Below, one piece after another: positions 1 through 9,819 of a stretch of DNA of 64,000 nt. A program made the position numbers and the translations under genes. Below the pieces are notes generated by a model that did not search any database, was not told the origin of the DNA, and saw only the letters and a list, made by a program, of their open reading frames with translations. The DNA comes from Symbiodinium microadriaticum. Taxonomy: Eukaryota; Sar; Dinophyceae; Suessiales; Symbiodiniaceae. Position 1 is the first letter of the stretch. Every line of letters begins with the position of its first letter. The stretch lies in assembly GCA_001939145.1 (NCBI GenBank), contig LSRX01000262.1:134085-198084 (forward strand). Reading direction: 5' to 3'.

Positions 1-224
1 AGTGTACATAAAGTGGCACCTTACTAACAGAGGGGAGCTCCATCCTCGCCGGGTTGCAGATTCCGTTTGTGGCATGGCTCCTGCGAAAGCACGCGACAAA
101 GGATTGCAGAAACTTGAGAGTGAGGGTTGAAGATCCGCTCAACAACTGTGGCTAGCACATCGGCTGGATCGTTGCATGTTCAAGGCTCGCCTCTGACCAG
201 CTTGCCATGTATAGGGGCTCGTAC

Positions 225-371
225 CGACGCTTGGCGAAGGGCCGTGGCCGCCTGTTCCCACAAGGTCTGGGGCATCATGCCGACATATCTCATGGCCTGG
301 CACATGCCAGCGGCGAGCAGCTTCTCAAGGATTGTCGCAGGTACGAAAATCTCAATGGCCGGCGTGAGGTC
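225..371 (-). CDS. candidate internal exon, unknown protein
   Basis: The minus strand is open for exactly 49 codons between a CTCAG acceptor (just above 371) and a GTACGA donor (just below 225), in phase 0. The peptide includes AIEIFVPATILEKLL and MCQAMRYVGMMPQTLWEQAA, with helix-like hydrophobic spacing and normal composition, unlike the telomere-like spacer beside it. I do not recognise a family; it could be part of a helical repeat or a BACK-like region. No adjoining exon is assigned with confidence. A weak candidate lies at about 20-85 (minus), followed by GTAAGG. Confidence 0.5.
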
Positions 372-1140
372 CTGAGGTCTACCATCGAGGCAAACAGGTC
401 CACAAGGCGTTTAGGTCTGTAAGTTAAGGAGATTGCGGGGATTGTAGGCATAGGGTTCCCAACACCCTAAAACCTAATTCCCAGCATATAAAAAAAGCTC
501 TAAAGCCCCCTAACGCCCATACAGAGCCCGACAGAACCCTGGCAAAGCCACAAGAGCAGGCCATTCTTCGGAAAGCTTAAACTCACATACTATAAACAAA
601 CACCCCATATGACGTCGAACGACCTCTAAGAACCGCCAGAAATATTGGGGCCCAGCTGCAGCACCCCTAAAGGCTCAATCCCAGACCCTAAAACCCTGGA
701 ATAGCCCCCAAAGCTGCATCGTCCCCTTGTAGAACCCTATATGGGTAGTTCTCTAATTGGGGGGTCCCTTTTAGGGTCCTTTTTATAGAGTGTCGTACTA
801 TTTTGGGGACCTAATAGGGGACCCTAGTTTAAAGAACTAATTCCATAGTACCTAGCCCCCCCGAAGAATCCTTATGATGTAGCACTGTATCGGTAATCCC
901 AACACCCAGTAGCCCCTTTTGTAGACCCGAAACCCTAAACTCTGAACCTGCGACTCGAAACTTGGAACCTAAAACCCTAGCCCTAAAGCCCTAACCCGTA
1001 AACCCTCGCAGTATCCTACTAAGTGGCCCTACTGAAACCGCTTTGTACCCTCATGTCCCTCATAGTGCCCCTTAGGGTAACACTACTCCTAGACCCTAAT
1101 CTACCGTCTATTAGACCCTAAATACCCTTAATTGGAGACC
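372..1140. other. telomere-like spacer, no gene seen
   Basis: This stretch is mostly degenerate CCCTAAA units ('aaccctaaac', 'aaaaccctag') with one palindromic family-1 element (741-846). I see no frame with convincing protein character. Confidence 0.6.
741..846. mobile_element. palindromic element, family 1 (copy a)
   Basis: It starts ATGGGTAGTTCTCTAA. GGGTCC-type motifs face GGGACCC across a centre containing a decayed form of the family core, and the right arm is degraded (aaagaactaattccat). It is homologous to the copies near 1141, 3896, 27498, 32255, 40547, 40701 and 51558. Confidence 0.6.
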
Positions 1141-1248
1141 ATATGGATGGTTCTCTAAATTAGGGTCCTTTTTTATTTTCCCAATATGGTACGGCACTGT
1201 TCTAAAGGGGACCCTAAAAGGGACCCTAATTTCGAGAACTACCCATAT
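1141..1248. mobile_element. palindromic element, family 1 (copy b)
   Basis: The left arm is ATGGATGGTTCTCTAAATTA and the right arm ends TTCGAGAACTACCCATAT. Between them GGGTCC and GGACCCTAAAAGGGACCC motifs face each other around TACGGCACT. On the minus strand its edge provides a GTAATA/GTAGTT donor right after the candidate exon 1252-1367. Confidence 0.7.
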
Positions 1249-1251
1249 TAC

Positions 1252-1367
1252 CCCTGCTTGAGGGTACAGGGAGGATGCTGGCTGCGGCCGGGTAACCGAC
1301 TGGCGATCTCCGTCTTTTCGACTCCGACATCGAGCTGCACTGAGAAGTCGAAGAGCCGCGAGCACTC
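1252..1367 (-). CDS. candidate exon abutting a family-1 element
   Basis: The minus strand is open between a CCCAG acceptor and a GTAATA donor (116 nt). One frame reads RLFDFSVQLDVGVEKTEIAS, a balanced peptide; another frame, Ser/Arg-rich, is also open, so the frame is not certain. The donor lies at the boundary of the palindromic element 1141-1248. No family is recognised. Confidence 0.35.
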
Positions 1368-1432
1368 CTGGGCTTAGGGAGGTGTAGGGTTGAGGGTTCA
1401 AAGTCTTGAGGGTTGAGGGTTCAGGCTTCAGG

Positions 1433-2122
1433 CTTTAGTTAGGGCTCGGGGTTTAGGGTTGAGGGTTCAGGGTCTTTAGGGTTCAGGGTTCAGGCTTCAG
1501 GCTTTAGTTAGGGCTCGGGGTTTAGGGTTGAGGGTTCAGGGTCTTTAGGGTTCAGGGTTCAGGCTTCAGGCTTTAGTTAGGGCTCGGGGTTTAGGGTTGA
1601 GGGTTCAGGGTCTTTAGGGTTTAGGGTTCAGGGTTCAGGCTTTAGTTAGGGCTCGGGGTTTAGGGTTGAGGGTTCAGGGTCTTTAGGGTTCAGGGTTCAG
1701 GCTTCAGGCTTTAGTTAGGGCTCGGGGTTTAGGGTTGAGGGTTCAGGGTCTTTAGGGTTTAGGGTTCAGGGTTCAGGCTTTAGTTAGGGCTCGGGGTTTA
1801 GGGTTGAGGGTTCAGGGTCTTTAGGGTTCAGGGTTCAGGCTTCAGGCTTTAGTTAGGGCTCGGGGTTTAGGGTTGAGGGTTCAGGGTCTTTAGGGTTTAG
1901 GGTTCAGGGTTCAGGCTTTAGTTAGGGCTCGGGGTTTAGGGTTGAGGGTTCAGGGTCTTTAGGGTTCAGGGTTCAGGCTTCAGGCTTTAGTTAGGGCTCG
2001 GGGTTTAGGGTTGAGGGTTCAGGGTCTTTAGGGTTTAGGGTTCAGGGTTCAGGCTTTAGTTAGGGCTCGGGGTTTAGGGTTGAGGGTTCAGGGTCTTTAG
2101 GGTTTAGGGTTCAGGGTTCAGG
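1433..2122 (+). repeat. 69-bp tandem array, ten units, alternating A/B variants
   Basis: Ten units of exactly 69 bp begin with CTTTAGTTAGGGCTCGGGGT at 1433, 1502, 1571 and so on to 2054. Two variants differ near the unit end: A has 'ggttcaggcttcagg', B has 'tttagggttcagggttcagg'. Their order is A A B A B A B A B B, so much of the array behaves as a 138-bp higher-order repeat. The unit itself is built from degraded TTTAGGG/TTCAGGG heptamers. Confidence 0.95.
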
Positions 2123-3637
2123 CTTTAGTAAGGGTTCGGGGTTTGGGGTTGAGGGTTCAGGGTTTGGGGTTTAGGGCTTTGGGGGTTGAGGGGGTGCAGG
2201 GGAGGGGTTAGGGTTTCGGGTAGGCCCCATCCCACGGAGCCCTAAACCCCAAACCCCATACCCTGGCCTGAAGAGGCATGGTTCGGGCTTTGGGGGGTTC
2301 CTGGGTTTGACCCGTAAGGTTTACGGATTTAGGGATTTGGCGTTGGCTTTGTCCCTTTGTGCGTAGGAGCGTGTTGGACTCAGTGTTTGATTTCGGGGGT
2401 TTAGGGCTTCCGGTTTTGGAGTGTAGGGTTTCAGGATTTCGGATGTGACTTAGGATTTTGGATGTTGCTGCGGCTCGAATTGTAACTATGTAAACCCCAC
2501 TGGAGTCCCCATCCTGATGCACATCCTCATCCCCCTTCTCCTGCTGCTCCTCCATCCTTGTCTGATTGAATACCCGGAACCCTAAACCCTACACACCCAA
2601 ACCCTCAACCCTGAACCCCGAACCCCTAAACTCTAAGCCCGAAACCTGAACCAGGAACCCCTAAACCCTAGGTTTTAGGGGTTTAGGGTTTAGGAGTTTA
2701 GGGGTTTAGGGTTTAGGGTTTAGTGCATTTCAGGGTCTATGGGTTTAGGGTTTAGGGAACCCTAAACCCTGAAGCCTAAAACCTAAAGTCAGTGCCACCC
2801 CGGCCGCCGGCTCGACGATCACAGGGCCCTGCCGAAGACGCCGGCTCAGCCAACGGCTGAAGTTTCTCTTGGCGGCCTGTCGGATCTTTTTAGGGTTTAG
2901 GGGCTTAGGGTCTTAGGGGTTTAGGGGTTCAGGGGTCAGGGTTTGGGGGTTTAGGGGTTTATGGGTGTAGGGTTTAGGGGCTTTGGGTGTAGGGCCTAGG
3001 GTTTCGGGGTCTTGGGATTTCAATGGTTAGGATTTCGGGATTTCGGGTCAAGCAGGGCTAGGGGGCAGGGTTGCAGCGTGAGGGTCTAGGGTTTAGTGGT
3101 TCACACAGCGGTTTTGGAATGCAGGTGTAGGCTGCAAAAGTGCATCAATCTGTTATAGCTTTGACGGATAACAGACTCGGCAAGTAGAGTCCGAAACAGT
3201 CTGGTAATCATCTAGCCCCCCCATATATGGAACCCGAAACCCTGTCCTTGATGCCCTATGGTCTGCTTTAGTTGAGACCTAAAGGCTGCCAGAATTGGAG
3301 TCCGTCGGATTCTAGCTCTCACGATCCCCTTGCAAGGCAAGCCTGCAACACCCAGAATGCTAAGGATCTAACCATACTCAACTAATTTAGAGGGGCCTGA
3401 ATTATTAACATTGAGTCCCTTTTGGTAATTTTAGTAGATGTGTAAGAAGGAGCCCGAACAGGAACATTTGTAAATATTAAGGCTCCTATAGTACTGCATC
3501 AGCTTTGGCTCTCAAGTGCCTGGCTTAGTAACGAAGTCGAAGTAAGTTGCCTTCATCAGCGACCCTCAAACCCCAACCCGTAAAACCCTAAAAGGACCAA
3601 AACCCGTCACCCTAAACCCTGATACAAAACCTCCAAG
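2123..3637. other. telomere-like spacer with weak exon candidates
   Basis: TTTAGGG-type sequence is interrupted by two islands of ordinary composition. At 2889-2795 the minus strand reads KIRQAAKRNFSRWLSRRLRQ in one open frame, but the plus strand is open there too. At about 2556-2500 a minus-strand frame begins MEEQQEKGDEDVHQDGDSSG. Neither is secure. The rest (2900-3637) shows no gene I can support. Confidence 0.4.
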
Positions 3638-3730
3638 ACCATTTCTTCAATCCGTCCTCCGTGTCGCTACGGCGCAGTCGCTTGTTCCCCTGACCAGCCC
3701 AGCCGTGCTCGGCCTTTCCAGAGGTCTGTC
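3638..3730 (+). CDS. candidate plus-strand exon
   Basis: It is open from a CCAAG acceptor to a consensus-like GTAAGG donor. The peptide contains FLQSVLRVATAQSLVPLTSP, hydrophobic and balanced. It may belong to the same plus-strand gene as the exons at 3852-4090. The phase to the next exon is not resolved, and a microexon near 3785-3805 is possible. Confidence 0.4.
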
Positions 3731-3851
3731 GTAAGGCATTCCTTTGCAGGTTCCTTTAAGGGTGCCTGCAAGGGCTCCTATATTAAATTAGGGTTCCTAG
3801 AGGAGGATTTATGGTTTAGGAATTACAGGCTTCAGGAAGTTTAGGGCTTAG

Positions 3852-4090
3852 GGTTTTTGAGCCTCTCAAAAAGGTCCGTGAACCCTCGCGGAACTGTAAT
3901 TAGAGTCCCGTTTTAGGTCCTGCATATATACGGCACCCCTATAAATAAAGGGGCCCTCAAAAAGACCCTAAATTAGAGAGAACCACCCATATGTGCAGTC
4001 GTTGTGTACTGAGCTGTTCTTGGAGGCTCGCCTAAACCTTGAATTCAGGTTTCATTTTGAGAACGTACGAAACTCAGTGAAAGATACTTT
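3852..4090 (+). CDS. two candidate exons joined across a family-1 element intron
   Basis: Exon 3852-3895 (LSLSKRSVNPRGT) and exon 3999-4090 (SLCTELFLEARLNLEFRFHF and on) join in frame, in phase 0, if 3896-3998 is removed. That 103-nt stretch starts GTAATT, ends GTGCAG and is essentially one palindromic family-1 element. The second exon ends at a good GTAAGA donor (4091). The family is unknown. The reading depends on splicing that RNA would have to confirm. Confidence 0.45.
3894..3998. mobile_element. palindromic element, family 1 (copy c), candidate intron
   Basis: TAATTAGAGTCCC and AGACCCTAAATTAGAGAGAA face each other around TACGGCACCCCTATAAAT. The copy coincides with the putative intron 3896-3998 (GT...AG). 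Confidence 0.65.
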
Positions 4091-4193
4091 GTAAGAGTTA
4101 CATGCGGTTTACAAATCATAGAGGAAATGTAATATATACATATGTATACGTACATGCATATTACAAGATGTATTGACATGTATATATGTATAC

Positions 4194-4560
4194 ATACATT
4201 CATACATACATACATACATACATACATACATTCATTCATTCATTCATTCATTCATTCATGCATTCATTCATTCATTCATTCATTCATTCATTCATTCATA
4301 CACGTACATACCTTCAAGCAGACATACGTACTTACGCACGTGCGCACATAAGTACAAACAAACAAACAAACAAACAAACATACATACATACATACATGCA
4401 TACATGCAAGAAAGCATGCACACATACATACATACATACATACATACATACATACATACATACATACATACATACATACACGTACATACCTGCATTCAGA
4501 CATACGTACTTACGCACGTGCGCACATAAGTACAAAACATACATACATGCATGCATACGT
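4194..4560. repeat. (CATA)n/(CATT)n/(CAAA)n microsatellite with a duplicated 55-bp block
   Basis: Long tetranucleotide runs are interrupted twice by nearly the same non-repetitive block (CACGTACATACC...AGACATACGTACTTACGCAC...GTACAAA) at about 4301-4355 and 4480-4537. The block and the flanking microsatellite were therefore duplicated together. The long ORFs here (poly-HTYI and similar) are repeat artefacts. Confidence 0.9.
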
Positions 4561-4610
4561 CTAGTCTCTCGATGCCTCTGCATCCTCATGGCTCCATCCC
4601 TCACACTCAG

Positions 4611-4942
4611 CAACGGCGAGTCTGGCCTTGACGAAAACGCCATCCCAGCCTGGCAGGAGAAGGGAAGCTTGAGGCTGAGTACCCCAGCCCACGAAAGGTT
4701 AACCTTTTCAGTTACAGTAGGGTTAGAATAGGGGCCTTAATAATTAGAATAAGGTTTTGGGGTGATTGCGGACTGAAGTCTGAGGCGAGTGCTTCAGGCA
4801 CCCCCAAAACCCTATTCTAACCATTATGGCCCCTACATTATATGAAACCACAAAAGGTTAAAGGTCACCTACTCAGGCCCCTCAGAAAGGTGGGAGTTGA
4901 ATGAAGAGCCGCGGGCTTTGCCAAGAGTTTATGCTTCATGGC
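4611..4942 (+). CDS. two candidate exons flanking a family-3 element
   Basis: Exon 4611-4673 (NGESGLDENAIPAWQEKG) follows a CACTCAG acceptor and ends AG|GCTGAG. Exon 4877-4942 (ELNEEPRALPRVYAS in one frame) follows CTACTCAG and ends at a GTAAGG donor. The sequence between is exactly a family-3 palindromic element. However, the best frames of the two exons differ by one nucleotide under the simplest join, so either a boundary or a frame is wrong. Function unknown. Confidence 0.35.
4672..4880. mobile_element. family-3 palindromic element with a family-2 element nested inside
   Basis: The ends are GAGGCTGAGTACCCCAGCCC and ACCTACTCAGGCCCCTC, with inner arms AAAGGTTAACCTTTT and AAAAGGTTAAAGGT. 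Inside, at 4729-4837, sits a complete family-2 copy (TAGGGGCCTTAATAATTAGA ... CATTATGGCCCCTA). The uninterrupted copies at 24411 and 58028 lack it, giving the order of insertion. Confidence 0.75.
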
Positions 4943-5782
4943 GTAAGGTCTTTCTCTACATGCCTGACGATGCCTACGTACGTACTACATACACAAAACA
5001 GAGTAGAAGGTGCTCGAGGTGTGCGCTACTCCGGTCCAGAGAAACTAGACGGAGACCGCCCTAAACTCTAAACCCTAAACCCCAATCTAAACCCCACCCC
5101 CAAACCCCAAACCCTAAACCCCTAAACCCTAAACCCCAAACCCTAAACCCCAACTCCCAAACCCTAAACCCCAAACCCTAAACCCCTAAACCCTAAACCC
5201 CAAACCCTAAACCCCAANNNNNNNNNNNNNNNNNNNNNNNNNNNNNNNNNNNNNNNNNNNNNNNNNNNNNNNNNNNNNNNNNNNNNNNNNNNNNNNNNNN
5301 NNNNNNNNNNNNNNNNNNNNNNNNNNNNNNNNNNNNCCCCCCCCAGGGATTGAAGGGAACTCCAGGGTTTAGGTTTTTTTTTTACTTGGTACACTTCTCG
5401 ACTTGTGCGTGACATCCAGGGTTTAGGGGTTGGGGGTTTAGGCCCTGCAGACATCTTTCCCTGTACTCCATCCCCAAGACCCCTCAAAACAAACCCATCT
5501 AGGCCCTCAAGGCCCTAAAGGCACTCACTAGTTAAAGCCTATAACACCTAAAATCCCACAGCCCTGAACCCCACCTGAAACGCTTCAGGCCCTACTGTAG
5601 AGCCCTACAGCCCTAAACTCCGAACTCCGAACCCGGTTTAGGGCTTAGGGTTTAGGGGTTTAAGGTTTAGGGGCTTAGGGTCTAGGGGTTCAGGGTCTAG
5701 GGGTTTAGGGAGTTTAGGGGTTTAGGGATTTAGGGTTTAGGAACCCTCAACCCTGAACCCCCAAACCCCCCAAAACCCCGAC
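4943..5782. other. telomere-like spacer with an assembly gap
   Basis: Clean CCCTAAACC runs lie at about 5060-5217, followed by 119 Ns (5218-5336), then mixed TTTAGGG sequence. I see no gene. The gap sits inside the repeat, as expected for a collapsed or unresolved array. Confidence 0.7.
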
Positions 5783-5845
5783 CCCGCCTTCCTCCAGTGT
5801 CCGGGAGATGGCCTCCTCGGCCTCCTCCTCCGTGGAGCAGATCGC
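5783..5845 (-). CDS. candidate exon, acidic helix
   Basis: The minus strand gives 21 codons in phase 0 between a TGGAG acceptor and a GTCGGG donor: AICSTEEEAEEAISRTLEEG. The peptide is strongly amphipathic and acidic. The opposite strand is also open (Ser-rich), so strand assignment rests only on composition. No family assigned. Confidence 0.35.
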
Positions 5846-5862
5846 CTCCAGGGTGGGTTTTC

Positions 5863-6917
5863 GGGTTTCGTCTGTAGGGTTTAGGGTTTAGGGTTCCTAA
5901 AACCCTAAACCCCTAAAACCCTAAACCCTAAACCCCTAAACCCTAAACCGCTTAACCCCTAAACCCCTAGACCCAAAGCCCCCAAATCCTAAGCCCTGGT
6001 TTCACAGGGCACATCAGCCTGTACGCAAGGAACGTAGATGGGTTACAATAGTTGTCTCGGTCTGAGCCTCCGTCCTTCGAGTCTCAGAGCTCCTCATGTT
6101 TGACAGCATATTTAATTCCCTAAGCGCCCAAGTACCTACTATATAGGGCCCTAGGGGCTCTAGTCGCCTATATAGTAGGTACCTGGGAGGTTAGGGATTA
6201 TTATAAATCTTAGAGCCCGAAACTCTATTTAAAATGGACAAGACCCGTACACGTCGTGTTATTTCATCTCGTTTGAAGGTTTCTCCCAAAATGGAGGGTG
6301 TGTCCATGAAACAAGGAAGGGGGCCGCTTCCCTCTAGATGCGACTGAAAGCGTATCCGTTGATTCGTGATTGTGCGGGGGCGGGGGTGGGGGTTACGTAC
6401 GGCGCTCTCCACGGTTTTGCCCTGAAAGGCCTTCTTAGTCTTTCAATCCAAATTCTGGATTTCAACTAAAAAGACCCCAGGGCATCAAGGACGTTGTTTA
6501 GGGTTCCATATGGGGGACTCTAGACGGAATAGTACTGGCAACGATCTACGCATGATAGAACCCCACATTACACCCTAAACCCTACAGCAGGATTCACTAG
6601 GTCAGCCTCAGGCACAGAACGGACAACACAACAATGGCCTTATCTGCGCAACGTTAGACCCTGACGCTATAGCTATAAGCCTCAAACACAAGCTGAACTT
6701 TGCACCGACGAGAAATCCCGAATAATCTCTGAACCGCAATCCCGGACCTTACACCGGTCATTCAAACCCTAAATAACCTGCACCTTGCACCCCCGTAGCT
6801 CTCGGAAATCCAAAGCTCGAGGGTTCAGCTTCTAAGGTCGGGAGGAGTGGAAAAAAATAATACCCGAAGAGCCCGTTTATGAGTATTAACAGAATATGAA
6901 CACACATAAATAAATGT
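5863..6917. other. spacer with telomere-like repeats and one hairpin
   Basis: Telomere-like heptamers lie at 5876-5990, followed by sequence of ordinary composition with no convincing exon. A short perfect-type inverted repeat lies at 6127-6187. Confidence 0.5.
6127..6187. repeat. short inverted repeat (hairpin)
   Basis: CCCAAGTACCTACTATATAG at the left pairs with CTATATAGTAGGTACCTGGG at the right around GGGCCCTAGGGGCTCTAGTC. The arms are about 20 bp with one or two mismatches. Its size and A/T-flanked arms resemble a minimal MITE. Confidence 0.8.
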
Positions 6918-7090
6918 ATGTATACACCTATGTGTCCATGTATGTATGTATGCATGCATGCATGCATGCATGTATGTATGTATGTATGTATGTATGTATG
7001 TGGATGTATGTATGTATGCATGCGTGTATCTGAATGTATCTATGTCTATGTCTATAAATACATACGTATCCACCTCCACATAAACATCCA
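6918..7090. repeat. (ATGT)n/(ATGC)n microsatellite
   Basis: Tetranucleotide runs of TGTA/TGCA continue to about 7025 and then degrade to TATC/CATA-rich sequence. ORFs here on both strands (MCVYVC, HTYIH) are artefacts. Confidence 0.9.
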
Positions 7091-7713
7091 TATCCATATC
7101 CGTATCTACATCTTCACCGTACTAATGCTAATGGCAATAGACAGAATAATACGAAGAAGCAGGAACAAAACAAATAAAGCACACAGCGCTTCGCCTGCCC
7201 ACCGCTGCTCTGCTGCCCGAAGCGCTCTTCGAGCTCGCCGGCGAACTCCTTCCGATCAACTCTCAAAGAAGGCTTTTCTGACAGGGGGGGGGGGGTAGCT
7301 CCTAATTTCTGTAGTTCCTACGGCTGATGGGCAACAAAGTCCTTCCTTTAGAGCCCAAAGAAAGGACATAAGCAAAACATAGGATAGAGATAGTACATCT
7401 AAACCCCAACAGCTAGAATGAAACCCAATAGGGTAGGGATACCCCTGTAAAATACTTATGCAGCCATGCTTATGCCCTTCTCGGGTCGCTATACATGCCT
7501 TACCCATGATGAGGAACACAGCAACAGAGCCGCTTCCTTAGGTACGGTGTTTTTGCGCAGACCGGCCGGGCCGACCTTCTTGATCGGTTCCCCCTCTGAG
7601 GAGCAGAGCGAATAAGCACGGGACTCTTAGGCAATATGTTGTCCATCAGCGCTAGTGGCGCTAATGTCTAAGCCGCCCAAGCCTGTCTAAGCTGTCCTGA
7701 CTGGCGGCCTTAT
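7091..7713. other. no feature identified
   Basis: The composition is ordinary, with a 12-G run near 7285. Short frames exist on both strands (an 87-codon minus ORF at 7256-7519), but none shows motifs or splice-bounded structure I can support. Confidence 0.4.
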
Positions 7714-7872
7714 TATATATATATATATACACACATACACATATACATATATACTTATTTATTTATTTATTTAGTCTATTTGACTATTCATTTAGTTATT
7801 TATTAGTCTATTTATTTATTTACCCTTATATATATATGGAGAGAGAGAGAGAGAGAGAGAGAAAGACACGGG

Positions 7873-7907
<35 letters not shown>

Positions 7908-7912
7908 AGAAG
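7714..7912. repeat. compound microsatellite (TA, TTTA, GA)
   Basis: (TA)n is followed by (TTTA/TTAT)n and then two (GA)n blocks ending GCGAGCGAGAGA. Confidence 0.95.
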
Positions 7913-7992
7913 TCTTTGCGAACAAACTGCAGAGTCCGGCTTCGAAACAAGTGCCTCTTGCAGCCCCCATGAATGCCAGGGTTTCGGGTCCA

Positions 7993-8060
7993 CCTATAGT
8001 CTCCATTGTAATTCCTTTTCGGAGGTTTCTTGTTTGGATCCGTAACATATAAAACTGGTT
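7993..8060. mobile_element. partial palindromic element, family 7
   Basis: It begins CTATAGTCTCCATTGTAATT CCTTTT and keeps a TTTGGATCC-type centre, matching the left half of the complete copy at 23319-23411. The right arm is lost or replaced by telomere-like sequence. Confidence 0.45.
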
Positions 8061-9517
8061 ACCCGAAACCCTAAATACCCTAAATACCCTCAACCCGAAG
8101 CCCTAAACCCGAAACACCAAACCTTAAACCCGAAAACCTAAAGCCTAAACCCCTAAACCCAAAAACCTAGACCCAAAACCCCAAAACCCCTAAACCCAAA
8201 AAAGGACCTACAGTGGAGACATAAGCTTAGGGGCTGAGTACCCTAGCCCAAAAAGGGTTAACCTTTCAGCTATGGTAGGATTATACAAGCCCAAAACCCT
8301 AAACCCAAAACTTACTAAACCCTAAAACCTAAACCCGAAACCCCTAAACCCCTAAACCCCTAAACCCCTAAACCCCTAAACCGCAAAAAAAGGGGCTACA
8401 ACGGAGACAAACGGCAGGACTCAGACCCCGGAGCGGCCAAGCCACCGAGTCCAGACTTTCACCCTGAACGACCACAGAATACCAAAAAGGGGCCTTAGGG
8501 GTCTTAGGGGCCTTTGGGTTTTGGGGTTTNTTTAGGGTTTAGGGGTTTAGGGTTCAGGGTTTAGGGTTTTCGGTGGTTTCGGGGGTTTTCAGGGCTTAGG
8601 GTTTAGGGCTTGGGGTTTTAGTTGGGTTTAGGGCGTTTAGGGTGGTTTAGGGTAGAAGACCCTTTAACCCTCAACCGACTCGGGGTTTAAGGGCTAAGGA
8701 TGTTACGAGTAGCGCTTTAATCAACGCTTTGGGGTATATAATTATACTATAATTTCAATAAGGAGCGCCCCCCCCCCCAATGTTGTAGTGGTAATTTCTT
8801 GGGCCCCAGTAGTACACAGCAAAAGCCCGAAGCTTAGTCAGGAGTTCTTCTCACTGGCCTCGTGCCATTCGGCGCAACGCTGGGCCGCCCAGGACTGGGA
8901 CATGGAAGTCAAATCCAAAGCCCCTTAAAACTGCATGCCAGGGGATCGTTTGACCTACTAAGTCACTAAGGTTTAGCCAGTTTAGGGCTTCGGAGCAGTT
9001 AGGATTGATCGTCCAAAGCTTCTTCGCGATAAAGGTGGCTGGATGCTACAGGTTGTGCACGGTTCTGAAGGTCTGATGTCTCACAAGCTTTCGGTAGGAC
9101 TGTTGGTAAGTTTGCAAGGACGCCAAAGTACAGAAAGTCCATGTTCTAGAGTGGATTCAAAGGCAGTCCTGATTCCTTCAAACCAAAAACTATCAGGAAA
9201 TCCAAGACCATAATCCTTAATTGAAAAGCTACCCAAGAAGCTTCTAACGCAGGTCTATGCCATCTGGCTCCAGCAAGCGCTTCAGACCGATCCCTAATAA
9301 ACCCCTAAACCCTAAACCCCTAAACCCTAAACCCTAAGGCTAAGACCTAGACCCCCCAACTGCCCTCCATTATACCCCAGATACCCACTATGAAGGACAT
9401 TAAGGGTTCTATTCAGGGGCACCTTGGTGCAGTATTTAAATTAGAGTTTAGAATCCCCCAACACCCCTGTTCTCATCAAAAAGGCGCCCTGTACAAAACC
9501 CTTATGGTAACTCTTAT
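8061..9517. other. telomere-like spacer upstream of the retrotransposon
   Basis: CCCTAAA sequence (8065-8400) gives way to TTTAGGG sequence (8480-8690), so the orientation flips. A left end of a family-3 element is at 8228-8296 (TAGGGGCTGAGTACCCTAGC, GGGTTAACCTTT). From 8700 to 9517 the composition is ordinary, with no exon I would defend. The last five bases (9513-9517, CTTAT) are the target-site duplication of the element that follows. Confidence 0.5.
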
Positions 9518-9805
9518 TGAGGAAAGTGACAATTAGAGACTGTGGAAGAGCTCTGCAATGCATGTTTTTCTGTACTTGCGGCTCAGGTAAGGCTACGAAG
9601 CATAACAAACCTTGGGTCCCGCAGATTTTAGCAAAAGCTATCATGCCTGAAAGAGCATGCATTAAGCCCAATCACGAGAATGCCAACGGCATATTCAGTG
9701 AGGGCTGAAGCCTTGACGTTTGGGTTTTGGGAAAAAGAAATTCGTGTCAGCTGTCGCTCATGGCTCGCTTCTCGGGGCGTCTGTAAGCAGCGTCAGCTTA
9801 CTTCA
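9518..9805 (+). repeat. 5' LTR
   Basis: This 288-bp repeat starts TGAGGAAAGTGACAATTAGA and ends GTCAGCTTACTTCA. It matches 18270-18557 base for base as far as I can see. A 63-codon frame inside both LTRs (starting MRKVTIRDCG) is present simply because the repeats are identical, and I do not call it a gene. No canonical TATA box is evident. Confidence 0.97.
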
Positions 9806-9819
9806 GGTTATGAGCGCCC
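9806..9819 (+). promoter_or_regulatory. putative half-tRNA(Met) primer-binding site
   Basis: GGTTATGAGCGCCC starts directly after the LTR. Its reverse complement contains CTCATAACC, the anticodon-loop sequence of Met tRNAs (CAU anticodon). Copia and Ty5 are known to prime from the internal anticodon arm of initiator Met-tRNA with sites of the form GGTTATG(R)GC. The ATG inside this site is also the first in-frame ATG of gag (9810). The stem part (GCGCCC) should be checked against the host tRNA. Confidence 0.65.

Noticed and set aside
1433..2122. CRISPR array
   Set aside because: The units are contiguous 69-bp repeats with no unique spacers, in a eukaryotic context.
4142..4731. ORFs of up to 181 codons (HTYIHTYIH and MYVCMYVC)
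   Set aside because: Translation of tetranucleotide repeats; composition is set by the repeat.
9517..9708. 63-codon ORF present in both LTRs
   Set aside because: It is duplicated only because the LTRs are the same sequence; no motif, and it lies in the regulatory and terminal repeat region.
9720..9809. TTG start for Gag within the LTR
   Set aside because: A eukaryotic mRNA is expected to use the first ATG (9810), which lies immediately after the LTR.
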